Shown here: in pieces, positions 48,718-59,378 of the stretch
Layout: each line of letters opens with the position of its first letter
How positions within the stretch are numbered: position 1 is the stretch's first letter
Origin: Symbiodinium kawagutii
Taxonomy: Eukaryota > Sar > Dinophyceae > Suessiales > Symbiodiniaceae
Direction of reading: 5' to 3'
NCBI GenBank assembly: GCA_009767595.1
Contig: VSDK01001317.1
Location: forward strand, 232,835 to 296,834
DNA: 64,000 nt
Notes under the pieces: model-generated
The model's input: only the letters and a program-made list of their open reading frames with translations
What the model was told of the DNA's origin: nothing
The model's database searches: none
Position numbers and translations under genes: made by a program

Positions 48718-50648
48718 CTTGTTCTCCTCAGCAAGATTCAGCAAGCCACGCCACGAGAGCATGGATGGGACAAAATGGTGGTGTGTGCACATCATGACAA
48801 CCGTGAGAGAAGTGGACAGAGAAGTATCATGAAATCACATTATGAATACATTACAGCTCAATCTTCCGCTGCATAGGGCCAAGCTGAGCGTCCAGGTTTC
48901 CACACGTCTTACTCCTTTGGTCCGCTCTGAAGGAGATGAAGATGTGAGTTGTAAATAAACTCCATGAAACTCTGCCCACGATGACCATGGCGCAACCTTG
49001 CTCATGCCCCTCCCACACCTGACTGCACAAAGTTACACGATGCTACATGATGCTACCAGGCTGTGTGTCCCAACATGGCAGCACTAGAAGTTTCTTCGTG
49101 CTGCTGCTACTCTACTGAACACCTTCAAATCCCCAAAAACAATCCTCTGCTTTGCAGCTTGTGCTGGAACCAGTTTCCGCGTCACATTCTGCTGTCGTTC
49201 CGGTACTTCGGCGTTTTGCCCCGCGAGGTAGTTTCTCTCGAGATTGTCACGGCTGATTTGAGCCAAGATGAGCCAAGTTCTGCCGAACATTCCAAGGTCT
49301 TCAAAACCAAAAGCAAATATTGAAAAACAATTCAAGTAGCCACGGTTTTCGTCATCATTATAAGCACTGAGTGCTATTAACCATCATGAACCAGTTGCCA
49401 TTATTTGCCATTAACATCCATTCATCATCATTGGCCATTGGAATCAACCAACTACATTTCTCGTGTTGAAAATTTTGAAACATTGATCTGGAAGGCATGC
49501 CTGTCCCTGAGCATCATCTTCTCTGTCAGCATCTGTCGGAATACCCGTCCTGGGCAAACGGACAGTTGCGTGAACTCTGTGAAAATGTCAAAGCAACCAA
49601 AAAATTGCGGGAACTGCTTCCACCAGTGCTGGGACAGGCACGAGCCGGTCGAACTGCTTCCTGCCAAATGTGCAGATGCACTTCTACACAATTCTCTGCA
49701 CAAAAAAGAGCCCGGAATCGTCCTAGGCCTACGCGAATCCATGGCTGGTGTTTCTCATCAGAAATGAAACGCAAGTATAGGAGTTCGGCGATGCTAGGTG
49801 GTTAGGTACTTCTAGGCACACAATGTGAGGCGACCTTTGGATCTCGATATCTCTGAGCCACTGGCCTTCGGCGCAGGCTTGGGCAACGGCACCAAGCGGT
49901 GCACCTCATGTGACATTCGGCAGTGCGACCCAATTACTTTGCCAAATCCAAGCTGGATCTACTAATCAACTTGGTATACATATGGAAATTGCATATCAAA
50001 TGGATTTACAAATAATCTTGATGGGTATTGAAAGTTACTATTCATCAAACTTGGATGTACATAATTAACTTTGGATATAATCACTATCAAAAATCATCGA
50101 CACATTGTTCATTCATATCCAAGCATGATCGCTTCCCCTACTTCCGTCTATTGCTGTATCTTACTGTTGTCATCCACCACTCAAGCTTGTTCGGTCTAGG
50201 AACAGCTTTGAACGCCTGACCCTGACAGTTCTGTGGCCTGTAGTCTCGCCCACACTGAAGAGTTCCCCTTGCAATCCCTGGCGCAGCTTTGGGATGAACG
50301 ACCGATGCTGGCGAGCGCAACTGTCCCGTTGTATCTGTTGATCTCTGGGCTCGCGATGGCTTGCCTGCTCACTGAGGGCATCCATCCTGAGATCCACTGC
50401 AACCCACAAGTGATGGCAAAGCCCCCACTATGCCACGGGGGTTTTCCCCAGAAATTGCAATGATCTCCGATGCGCCAGCTATATGTATATACATAATCAC
50501 TATGATGTCTAATCGATCTTCTCACATCATCGACCAAAACAAACTTTTGCAAAAACTTATACAAGTTTAAGCCAGGAAGACCTCCTGGACGAAAAGCATC
50601 TGGCTGTCAGGACTCATTCCGTCGATACTCAATACAGCTGGGGCAATT
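48718..50648. other. stretch without an assignable gene
   Basis: At 49450-49805 both strands are open in coding-like frames (plus 49497-49805, minus 49526-49774), so orientation cannot be decided. A minus frame at 49084-49335 is also open. The region 49930-50130 is AT-rich and closed. Confidence 0.35.
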
Positions 50649-51190
50649 CTACCCGTTTGACTGTTCCGAGGAGCTATCTTTATCAACAGGATGCGTTTCA
50701 TTGAGTGACATCTCTTCCCTGCGTGCGGCCAAAGTCACAGCTTTGACAGAAAGGTAGGATCCGCAGTGGACACTGATCTGGTTGCCACGATGACATAGCC
50801 ATCCTGAGCAGAAATAGCAGTTTTCTGCTTGGCGCTTGAAGTCTTGAACTGTCGTGAAGTACATAGGAAGCCCACGTGAGCCCAGTAGATCCAACTAGTA
50901 CATTGAGTAAGTTTCCATATGTTGCCATCATCGGCAAGCACAGGAAGCCCCGTAGTAGGCCCCGTTGGCAGCGCCTCGAAGGTCACACTCACAACACCAT
51001 CCAGCATCAGGATCTGGCGCAGCTGCTTGGGTGCAGCCAAGGTAGTGCAGCTGTGCCCCAGGGGATGAGTGGAGCATCGTGGAGCATCGTGGAACACTTC
51101 ACAGCAAATACCGGAGCTACTGCAGCGATCCAACTGATCTGCCGAGGAAAATCTGAGTGGATCAGGTGGTACCACCCCTGGTGCCAAAAA
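50649..51190 (-). CDS. unrecognised coding stretches with a Cys-rich segment
   Basis: Two minus-strand open stretches look coding. At about 50935-51080 the frame reads LRQILMLDGVVSVTFEALPT and continues GPTTGLPVLADDG. At 50649-50850 another frame reads FKRQAENCYFCSGWLCHRGN and ends in a polar tail before the stop at 50649. The CxxC and CxxH-like spacing suggests metal binding but does not match a defined finger. An intron probably separates the two. No family is recognised. Confidence 0.35.
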
Positions 51191-51253
51191 TGTTCACCAA
51201 CCGATTTTCGTTTTTTTTTTGATGTTTTTCGCAGGAATTATGATTTGACTCAA

Positions 51254-51378
51254 CATCATATGGCTATGAGTCAAAACCCTGTACCCCTGTTTCCCTCACA
51301 TTTACCATTGTTTTCCCTATGAAATTGTTGGTTGGTATTCCGCATCATTGGTTGGTTCATATTGACCCATAGCCATAT
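51254..51378. mobile_element. MITE, family 2
   Basis: About 125 bp with inverted ends CATATGGCTATGAGTCAA and TTGACCCATAGCCATAT. The interior includes CCCTGTTTCCCTCACATTTA and TTGTTTTCCCTATGAAATTG, the reverse of motifs in the copies at 7455 and 57968. No ORF. Confidence 0.8.
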
Positions 51379-52563
51379 TACCCAGAAAGAGAACCATAAA
51401 CGGCGGACATGGTAACCAATTTCAACTTCCAAGTAGTCATGGAGCCTCCAGCAAGTCCCCAAAGATTGGATTGACCATGATTGACCCATTTATGCATGCA
51501 CACAAACACCAAGCAAACAAACTTCCATGAAAAATACCATCAATGTGAGCCAGTATTTTGGGACACCAAATAATTACAAGCTATGACAAGCTTGCGTTCC
51601 GAGATGATGATCAGCCACTTGTATTCCCCATCCAAATCCCCATCGCGGGGGAACGCTGTTGCTGAAACCCGGGCGGCCTTTCCAAGAAAAGCTGTACGGA
51701 CTTTTTCGTTGATGGCTTGTCTAACCTGCTGGGACAAAGTGCTGAGCAAGTTGAATTGCCATTCAAAGCTGCCAATGTTCTGTCAAATGGTTACACAAAC
51801 GTGGTTGACATTTACACAATAAGACAATAAGATTGAGTTAAGAATGGTAAACAAATGTTTGTATACACATATATGCAATTTTAAATACATATAATATGTA
51901 ATTATGTAAAGATGTATATATGTATATACATACGATGATATTGGGTTCATACTGGTTGATAGCGCAATTATTTGCAATTTGAGGATTGATCTTGCTGTAT
52001 CACCAGTCCAAGGTCACCAATGGGAAGCAGTTGGAGTACAGTACAGGTTATGACTGACCATGCAATAACTCATACAGTGGTTGTACCTTATAACTATAGT
52101 GTTTGTATTTCAGTCATCTATAGTCATGACTATAGTCCAAGTATTAACCAAAATAGATCACCGTCCCCTACAAATTGGGAAACATCAACTAACGTTAACC
52201 AGTTGGCTCTCCATGGCTTTTCTACAAAATAATTCTGGCCTTTACCATGTCAAGGCTGACAGGTTGGGGGGATTTGAAAGGTATGATTCGATGCATCAAT
52301 GATGTCCTGAAGTCTCACACCCTGCAGCATGTCACCATGTCTTTTTTTCCGTCGCCAACTTCCAGTCCAGTTTGCTGAACTTCTTGAAAGTTCATGCGCG
52401 AATGACTGAAACATGTCTTTTGAACCTTCTTGAACCAATGTGGAGATTCTGGTTGTTGTGGTCTTCAAATCACCCGTGTTTAAACACCAACCTTGGAAGG
52501 CTCGTCGATCTTTCTGTGCACTACGGGGACTTTGCCCCACAGCTTTACCGTGCGTGGAGTCCA

Positions 52564-53926
52564 TCACGAACGACTTCCACAACACGGCACGGAAGAAAAG
52601 AAAGCGCCAATGCCTTCCAGTACATCTGAGAATATCTGCATGATGAAATTTTCCGGTTCCTTGGAAGCCTCTTTCCATGCGCCAAACGCATCTTGGAGGA
52701 GCTCTTTCTCCTCTTCTCCATCGCTTCCTGTTGCGAAGAGCCGCCAAGTCCTCAAGGCAGCCAGACAAACGGCCTTGTCATCTCGCGTTTCCATGAGCCC
52801 AATGTTCATCCACACCGGCTTTCCGCTGGGCCGGTTTGCAAGGACCGGCTCAAAGTATTCTGTTGCGCCGAATCGGAGCTTCTTGAAACCCATGAGCTTG
52901 GCTTCGCATGCCTGCATGATTTTTGTGCGGGCCGGCTGGAACAGGACGCCCAGCTTCTGCAGGTACTCCTCGTTGATGATGGCAAGGCCACCCTGTTCAA
53001 CAATGTTGGGGATGTCCTCCCTGAAGCGCATGCTCAACTTCTCTTTCGCGGCCCAGTCCTTCGGGTACGTCATCAAAAAAAAGATATTATCAGGATCAAA
53101 ACAATTATTTCCCAAGAAACAGTCACAGAATAGGAGCATAGCCAGCGGGCCTTATCATCCTGTGACGTGGGCAAAAACAAGCCGGAGGAGGGATTGGGGG
53201 GAGGGCACAGCGCCTCCCCCAAAGCAGAATGACAACACCTCCTATGATCTCCTATTAGTAGTTTTTGAGCTTGAAAGAAATGAAACGTGTGAGCCTATAA
53301 GCGCAGACCCCCATGAGCAAGCAAAGACGTAGAGAGACAGGTGCAGTGGCGTAAATACATGTGGAGTAGCGTGTTTGAGATGCGCAAGCTGTAATTTGGC
53401 GAAAGAAAAGCGGGAGGGGGGATTGGGGGAGGGTTTCCTTCCTTTCTTCCTTCCCTCCTTCTCTCGTTCCTTCCTTCCTTCCTTCCTTCCCTTCCTTCCC
53501 TAGTGACTATTACTTTTAACAACATGAATATTTTTGTTGATGCATAATTATATATAATTTGGCGAAAGAAAAGCGGGAGGGGGGATTGGGGGAGGGTTTC
53601 CTTCCTTTCTTCCTTCCCTCCTTCTCTCGTTCCTTCCTTCCTTCCTTCCCTTCCTTCCCTAGTAACTATTACTTTTAACAACATGAATATAATACTTTCT
53701 TTTTGATGCATGTAATATTCTATTTTGATGCTCATGCCCAGTCCTTCAGCTCAGCAATGCGCTCCACATCCTTGTTCTGAGCTTCCACTTGCGCAAAGTC
53801 TTCCACCATCATCGCATCAGCGTGCTCCATGGCTACTGGAACACAGGACAAGCGGTCTGCACTGCCAAGTAGCACTACTGGCAATAGATGTGCAAACTCA
53901 AATTGCCTGAGCCCAAATGTCACCAT
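52564..53926 (-). CDS. cassette gene 1, copy A (two exons), unknown function
   Basis: Exons 53744-53926 and 52564-53058. The product is nearly identical to copy B (58437-59117), ending SSVPCCGSRS at the same stop. Residues such as NIVEQGGLAIINEEYLQKLG and PARTKIMQACEAKLMGFKKL suggest a soluble alpha-helical protein with a hydrophobic N-terminal segment (FAHLLPVVLLGSADRLSCVP). Codon choice at third positions is GC-leaning, unlike the flanks. It differs from copy B by a 3-nt in-frame deletion (NK versus NTK) and a handful of substitutions, which supports protein-level constraint. The intron 53059-53743 is absent from copy B. No family is recognised. Confidence 0.7.
53059..53743 (-). other. copy-specific GA-AG intron or insertion with 12-bp direct repeats
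   Basis: Relative to copy B, copy A carries 685 extra bases. GAAGGACTGGGC (minus strand) is present at both edges (plus-strand positions 53051-53062 and 53736-53747) but only once in copy B. Removing the segment at GA...AG restores exactly the copy-B reading frame (AELK into DWAAKEK). This is the signature expected of an intron gained by insertion with target duplication. The insert contains two 163-bp-spaced repeats. Confidence 0.8.
53393..53695. repeat. 163-bp direct repeat, two copies, with TTCC runs
   Basis: AATTTGGCGAAAGAAAAGCG followed by a G-rich segment and TTCC runs occurs at 53393 and again at 53556, almost unchanged. A diverged third piece (GGAGGAGGGATTGGGGGGAG) lies at about 53172. 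All lie within the copy-A-specific insert. Confidence 0.9.
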
Positions 53927-54186
53927 AAACTGTCAAAAGTTGTCGGCCCATCTCACAGCAAACCATCCTGCCAGTGGGTCATCAGTGTGCTTCACCACAA
54001 AAACCTATGATTGCCTATGTGTCGGCAAGCTCTGCTGGGCACTCTGAATGGCGGCTCTGTATTCAGTCTTCAGTGCCATGTTGGCGGCCTGTAGCACCAC
54101 TTGACCCGCAGGAGTTGCTGGAGTTTCCTTGCTGCAACGCTGCTCAAGCACAGGGCATATGGTGCTTCCCAAGAATGGTCAGCTTT

Positions 54187-54285
54187 AATTTGGTGCTTTC
54201 TAAAAATAGGCGACCCCAGAAATGGATGGCTTATTACTGATAAATGGTTCATAAAAAATGATTTGGGGGTAATTATCTTCCTTGT
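54187..54285. mobile_element. MITE, family 1 (diverged copy)
   Basis: Left part TTTGGTGCTTTCTAAAAATA with GGCGACCCC, centre GATGGCTTATTACTGATAAA, right part ATTTGGGGGTAATTATCTTC. The terminal repeats are recognisable but degraded. Confidence 0.45.
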
Positions 54286-54789
54286 ACAGAAACCCTTGTG
54301 CAGAAACCACCTTTTGGAAACTGTTAAATCTTTCTGTAGTCACAATTTCACCGCAGGATGCCCAGCAGGGAACACATGCCTTGGAACATCGGCAAAACCA
54401 CACCGCACGTTTTGAAACAGTCCTTGGGGCAATTCCTGGGACTGAGTCTTGTCCTCGCCGCAAAACGTTGCCCAGGTACAGGTTTGACGAGCTTGACCCA
54501 CTTGGTCTTCCATTCAAGTAATGAAATCTATTGAACTATTGAACTGTATGCGTGTATCTGGCTACAGATGATCACGGAAGGAAGAAACCTGCTGCCAATA
54601 CCTGCTGTTCTGCTCCGTGCACCTACCATGGCATGTTGTGCTACCAGGCTGAGCTGGTCCAGCGCCCTTCCGTGGTTTTGCCACGCCTGAAGACACCTCC
54701 ATGGTTGTCTCCTGTCATGGACTCAAGGAGCTCAATGAGGTCCTTGCGCGGTTCGCGAAGCAACACATGTTACTTGAGCAGACCTTAAA

Positions 54790-54886
54790 TGGGGTTTCTT
54801 CAAATACGCAAGCCCCAAAATGGTTGGTTTATTTCTGTAAATGACTATTGATTTGGGGGTACCCCTATTTTGAGAAACCACCAAAT
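54790..54886. mobile_element. MITE, family 1
   Basis: Left end TGGGGTTTCTTCAAATACGC, centre CCAAAATGGTTGGTTTATTT, right end GGGGGTACCCCTATTTTGAG continuing AAACCACCA. The right terminal repeat is perfect for the family; the left has several changes. Confidence 0.75.
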
Positions 54887-55325
54887 AAAAATGACATACT
54901 TTGGAGATCTACTAGGTAGATTTGGTTTAGATTCTCTATTAGATTTTCATTAGATCTGATCTTGGCTAATTGATTAGGTTAGACATCATTAGATCTTCAT
55001 AAGAATCATTATTAGATGATATATGATCATAAATCGTATATAATTAGAGTATAAGAGTACACACCAGTGAAAATCCTAATAATGACTAATTAATGGGGAT
55101 ACGTCAGTCCTTCTCAATGTATCTGTTCAGAAATGACCATGTTAAGTCGATCCTAGGATCGCCCTAATCATCAAATATATTCAAATATCATAAACACCAG
55201 CAGCAACTAACTACAACCAACAACTGAAGGACATGCCATGTTGGAGCTCTGTGTCATTCAAACGAAACGGTTGGATGGTGGAAAGGAGACGTTGTGATCG
55301 AAGCAACTGATGACAGATTCGCTTG
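54887..55325. other. AT-rich spacer within unit A
   Basis: No coding signal. Contains clusters of TTAGATC/AGATCT motifs at 54905-55020 that look like a decayed short repeat. Confidence 0.5.
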
Positions 55326-56170
55326 TCAAAAAAACATCTGAGGAATGCATGCCAAACGCGTCGGAACACCTGCCTGGTGGTCAGGATCATTGAAATACTG
55401 GTCTAGTTTTTCTTCTTCTCTCGCGCGGGCTAACGCGCTCCTGCTACAGGGCTGCAGCAGCATGGTGCAACAAATAAATATCGCAAGGACTGCAAACATC
55501 ATTGCTCTATGAAGCTCGATGATTGTTTTTGGTGGTCCATTGCATTTCTCTTTGCGTTGTCTTTCCGTCATTGCTTATCCAGCCTATAAGCATTCGTCCT
55601 GCTTGCAACTCCTGGCTTATTCCTGGATCCTTCAGTCCTAGACCTACAGTTCATTTCTCTGTCCCGCAGGCATTGCCTCACTCTGTCGGCATCTGCTTGT
55701 CGAATCTTTGACAAGAAGCCAGGTACGCCTCAAGAACATCCGGATCTCCACAAACTGACTACTCAAACTTATCATCCAACCATGAGCATCCATGAGCAGT
55801 GTCATCAAGTTGTCATTGTAGAGGGGTGCACTACTTGGAAAACGGGGAGGATCATGATATTATCGTCCATGCAACTATGAAAATGCTCCATGCCATGGTC
55901 ATCGTAGCTTTTGCAGCTGGGCATTCCACGTCCCCCCACTTTCATCAAGCATCTGGCCTCAGGCATGTTGTGCCAAAAGATCACTGCCATCTACTGTACA
56001 TGACTTGCTATTGGCTAGCAACTGCCAGCTTCATAGACAGTTGAAAGAAGTGAGCTCATGTGAGATCTGTTCCGAATTGACTTCACCGATCGGTACTCGA
56101 TTCAAGAAGTACGACAACTTTTACGACAACAGGTCCACAGGGAAGAAGTGAATTCGGCGGCTGTGGCACA

Positions 56171-56270
56171 TGGTGGTTCCTCAAGTCACAGGGGAACCCC
56201 TGAATCATCCAGCCTCGTAGCCCATTTATAGCCCGTTTATAGTCATAAACCAACCATTTCTGAGAAACTT
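56171..56270. mobile_element. MITE, family 1
   Basis: Left end TGGTGGTTCCTCAAGTCACA with GGGGAACCCC, then TCATCCAGCC, and right part ATAAACCAACCATTTCTGAG continuing AAAC. The matching place in unit B (about 61285) lacks it. Confidence 0.65.
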
Positions 56271-56848
56271 GCAACTCGGGCTCCAGCCACGCTAAGCCTG
56301 ACTCGAACATCGGGATTCGTCAACAACTCAAAGACACTGCCCATCTTGCCTGAAGCCGGCGCCTGCTAGAGAGTTCTTTTCAGAATATGTAAAGGTGTAT
56401 CATACATATTATGATATGCTCATCTAATGCATCTATGATATTTATCACATATATTCATAAATTACATTGTATCTATCATGATTATCCATATCAAATATTG
56501 TTTAGCGACAATTAGCCCCACTCCGCCACCAGAAGGTGGGGGAACTCAAAAGGGGAGGTTCCACCCTTTCCCCAACGCTGCGTGCGGCTGGTGCTGAAGA
56601 AGCAACCCTGAACAAGAACCCGTCAGGAAGATTTGGGTGGGATCGCAAAGCACACTTTGCCAAACTTGTGATCCACTATTTGGGCCCACAGTGGTTTATA
56701 GCACAGTAGGGGATAACAAGCGAAGACTAAACTGTGAGTGTGCTCACAAGAGAAGCAAGCTCTACGAAAGTCGACGCCGTCAATGCGATTTCCTTTAAAC
56801 ATTTATATACATTTATAATCATACGTGTCATACACAGGTACATACAAA

Positions 56849-57064
56849 GGCAGCGTCAAAATTATTTGATTAAGCCTGAATCATTAAGGTGTAGTCACGG
56901 ATCTTTTTAGACTGTCTCTATCGTCTTCCAAGTTTGGGAGTACTGCTTTGGGGTATCGGTTTTAGGCCGTCCCCTATCGTTTTTCGAGTAAAATCCACAA
57001 AACACGTCTCCATGTAACGCTAAATTCAGCCAAACGCATTTGACTATTAATCTTGTCTCTGGCT
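56849..57064. repeat. dispersed repeat, copy 2 (absent from unit B)
   Basis: 216 bp matching 4596-4793, from GGCAGCGTCAAAATTATTTG to TTGTCTCTGGCT. In unit B the flanking sequences are contiguous (TCATACGTACATGCCTACAT near 62110). ACATA occurs at both edges in unit A and may be a target-site duplication. This makes the repeat a likely mobile element inserted after the duplication. Confidence 0.75.
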
Positions 57065-57967
57065 CACATAGATGCCTGCATTCTCGTACATGCATATTAT
57101 ATCATATTTATATCATATTACCTACCATGACTTCTAAGTGGGCTAGTTGGGACTGCCTCTTAACGCCTCTCATTTAACTCGCACACTGCGATCTGCAAGG
57201 CGTACTCAGTGTTGGCAGCAATCGGTCTTCTGGAGCTGCATCAGCGAAGTCCCCCAGTTGCCGGACCTCAGAGCGGCAGTGTCGGTTCCTTTGTCAATGC
57301 GTGGTCGGCCCTGCCCGCTGAAAAACATGCGCTGGCTACAACTCAGTTGCCAGACTATGGTCATTGAAGCTGGACTGTGCGCTCATCTGCTCAGCCAACA
57401 GTACCACATATCAACAACTGGTAAGGTATCTGTTTGGGTATCGGCGGTATGGAAAAACACAGAGCAAAAAGCAAATCATGTTTTGGGAGATTTGACCTCA
57501 CATTTCACTTACCTGCTTACTGGGTGGCTTTCTATGCAACCACTTCTTCCACTTTGTCCTACTACCTTGAGACATCGAGATTGTCGACAAATGGCCGCAG
57601 CCTACAGCCAACAAGGTTTGTCTAGGCCTCAAGGGATCCAAGTTCATCTTTGCAGGTGTTGCTTTTCAGATTGGCTTGCCCTATAGCTTTGACTGTTGCT
57701 GGTGATCCCAATGAATCAGTGCTTCGACAGTCTTTTTGGACAACATCGTCCTATGGAAATCCTCAAAAATTCGCACAGCTGGCAACTTATGAATCTAGTC
57801 ATATCTAGTCTATGTTTGTTAGCTATCCCCATCGCAACCAGCCCACGCGAGGTCCCGAGGTCCCCCACAACCTTCAGCATCCTTTCCAGCTTATCGGATT
57901 CCTCCGTCGAGCACTGCCTTCCCTCAGGCGATGTCAGTGTCGCAGTCGAGTCGTGGGGTGAGAGCTG

Positions 57968-58086
57968 GCGAGCTGGGTCAAGCAGTTAACCATCAAGCTA
58001 TTATAAGCAACAATTTCATAGGGAAAACAGCCTGGTAAATGTGATGGGAACCAGGGGGACTAAGGGTGAACTGACCCACAGCCAGC
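57968..58086. mobile_element. MITE, family 2
   Basis: About 119 bp with inverted ends AGCTGGGTCAA and TGACCCACAGCCAGCT. The interior has AGCAGTTAACCATC, CATAGGGAAAACAGCC and GGGAACCAGGGGGAC. It lies directly to the left of unit B of the segmental duplication. Confidence 0.75.
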
Positions 58087-58436
58087 TGAAAGGTATCCAA
58101 CTGCTGCAATGATGCGAATGTTAATGAGCTGACAGGTTGAGGGGATTTGAACAGTATGATGCATCAATGATGTCCTGAAGTCTCACACCCTGCAGCATGT
58201 CGCCATGTCTTTTGTTTCCGTTGCCAACTTCCAGTCCAGTTTGCTGAACTTCTTGAAAGTTCATGCGCGAATGACTGAAACATGTCTTGAACCTTCTGAA
58301 ACCAATGTGGAGATTCTGGGTGTTGTGGTGTTCCAATCACCCTTGTTCAAGCATCAACATCATCAACGATGCAAGACTCAATCTTTCTCTGCACCACGGG
58401 AACTTTGCCCCGCAGCTTTGCCGTGAGTGGAGTCCA

Positions 58437-59117
58437 TCACGAACGACTTCCACAACACGGCACGGAAGAAAAGAATGCGCCAATTCCTTCCAGTACATCT
58501 GAGAATATCTGGTAGATGATGTTCTCCGGTTCCTTGGAAGTCTCTTTCCATGCGCCAAACGCATCTTGGAGGAGCTCTTTCTCCTCTTCTCCATCGCTTC
58601 CTGTTGCGAAGAGCCGCCAAGTCCTCAAGGCAGCCAGACAAACGGCCTTGTCATCTCGCGTTTCCATGAGCCCAATGTTCATCCACACCGGCTTTCCGCT
58701 GGGCCGGTTTGCAAGGACCGGCTCAAAGTATTCTGTTGCGCCGAATCGGAGCTTCTTGAAGCCCATGAGCTTGGCTTCACATGCCTGCATGATTTTTGTG
58801 CGGGCCGGCTGGAACAGGACGCCCAGCTTCTGCAGGTACTCCTCGTTGATGATGGCAAGGCCACCCTGTTCAACAATGTTGGGGATTGCTTCTTTGAAGC
58901 GCATGCTCAACTTCTCTTTCGTGGCCCAGTCCTTCAGCTCAGCAATGCGCTCCACATCCTTGGTGTTCTGAGCTTCCACTTGCGCAAAGTCTTCCACCAT
59001 CATCGCATCAGCGTGCTCCATGGCTACTGGAACACAGGACAAGCGGTCTGCACTGCCAAGTAGCACTACTGGCAATAGATGTGCAAACTCAAATTGCCTG
59101 AGCCCAAATGTCACCAT
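58437..59117 (-). CDS. cassette gene 1, copy B (intronless), unknown function
   Basis: A single 226-codon frame from an ATG at 59117 to a TGA at 58437. It matches copy A along its whole length. Predicted features: a hydrophobic patch near residues 10-32, an acidic/helical region (DFAQVEAQNTKDVERIAELK), a central Lys/Arg-rich region, and a C-terminal acidic GSDGEEEKELLQ segment before FFSSVPCCGSRS. The double Cys near the end could carry a lipid or bind metal, which is speculation. The start could be the later Met at about residue 33 (MEHADAMMVED). No family is recognised. Confidence 0.7.
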   Translation of the reverse strand: MVTFGLRQFEFAHLLPVVLLGSADRLSCVPVAMEHADAMMVEDFAQVEAQNTKDVERIAELKDWATKEKLSMRFKEAIPNIVEQGGLAIINEEYLQKLGVLFQPARTKIMQACEAKLMGFKKLRFGATEYFEPVLANRPSGKPVWMNIGLMETRDDKAVCLAALRTWRLFATGSDGEEEKELLQDAFGAWKETSKEPENIIYQIFSDVLEGIGAFFSSVPCCGSRS

Positions 59118-59378
59118 AAACTGTCAAAAGTTGTCGGCCCATCTCACAGCAAACCATCCTGCCAGTGGGTCATCAGTGTGCTTCACGACAAAAAACATCA
59201 AAAACCTGTGATGTTGCCTATGTGTCGGCAAGCTCTGCAAGGGACTATGAATGGCTATTCATTCAGGGCTGCCTGCGGTACCGCTGGACTCGCAGAGACT
59301 GGAGCTTCCTGGAGCAACGACGCAAGGAATATGGTCGTACAAGAATGGTAATTTGGAAATTGCCAAAAGTTTGTGCGG

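Larger units (their letters stand above)
54340..55571 (-). pseudogene. cassette gene 2, copy A, probably disrupted
   Basis: Stretches shared with copy B: near 55380-55500 (REEEKLDQYFNDPDHQ, preceded by a hydrophobic segment MMFAVLAIFICC that looks like a signal or membrane anchor), near 54690-54765 (LIELLESMTGDNHGGVFRR) and near 54340-54470 (DKTQSQELPQGLFQ, then VFPAGHPAVKL before a stop at 54340). Just upstream of DKTQSQ, copy A is 5 nt shorter than copy B, which shifts the frame unless splicing compensates. The function is unknown; exon joins are not settled. Confidence 0.4.
52252..57300. repeat. segmental tandem duplication, unit A
   Basis: Starts with GACAGGTTGGGGGGATTTGA and shares long near-identical blocks with unit B at 58128-62345, in the same order and orientation: gene 1, gene 2, gene 3 from left to right. 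Unit A is longer, mainly because of a 685-bp insert at 53059-53743, family-1 elements at 54790 and 56171, and the dispersed repeat at 56849. Confidence 0.9.
55678..57300 (-). pseudogene. cassette gene 3, copy A, probably disrupted
   Basis: Segments shared with copy B: about 56280-56342 (VFELLTNPDVRVRLSVAGA), about 55895-55965 (EARCLMKVGGRGMPSCKSYD) and the last exon at about 55678-55750 (VLEAYLASCQRFDKQMPTE, stop at 55678). The segment equivalent to copy B 62233-62334 is present at about 57188-57297, but copy A has five extra bases (CCGCTCTGAGG against CCGAGG), which shift the frame. The other three segments remain open. No known family; the DVRVRLSVAGA part faintly resembles an ARM/HEAT helix but is too short to claim. 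Confidence 0.4.

Noticed and set aside
49452-49805. Coding-like ORFs on both strands
   Set aside because: Opposing frames are equally open and neither matches a family, so no call can be supported.
52250-52768. 172-codon minus-strand ORF overlapping cassette gene 1
   Set aside because: It is a shadow frame. The conserved copy-to-copy signal and the shared stop lie in the other frame (gene 1); only its far tail lies outside that gene.
52493-53332. 279-codon plus-strand ORF, the longest plus-strand frame
   Set aside because: It lies antisense to cassette gene 1 exon 2, continues into the copy-specific intron and is broken differently in unit B, so it is a mirror of the real gene.
58516-59063. 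Plus-strand ORFs of 151 and 165 codons
   Set aside because: They are antisense shadows of cassette gene 1 copy B.
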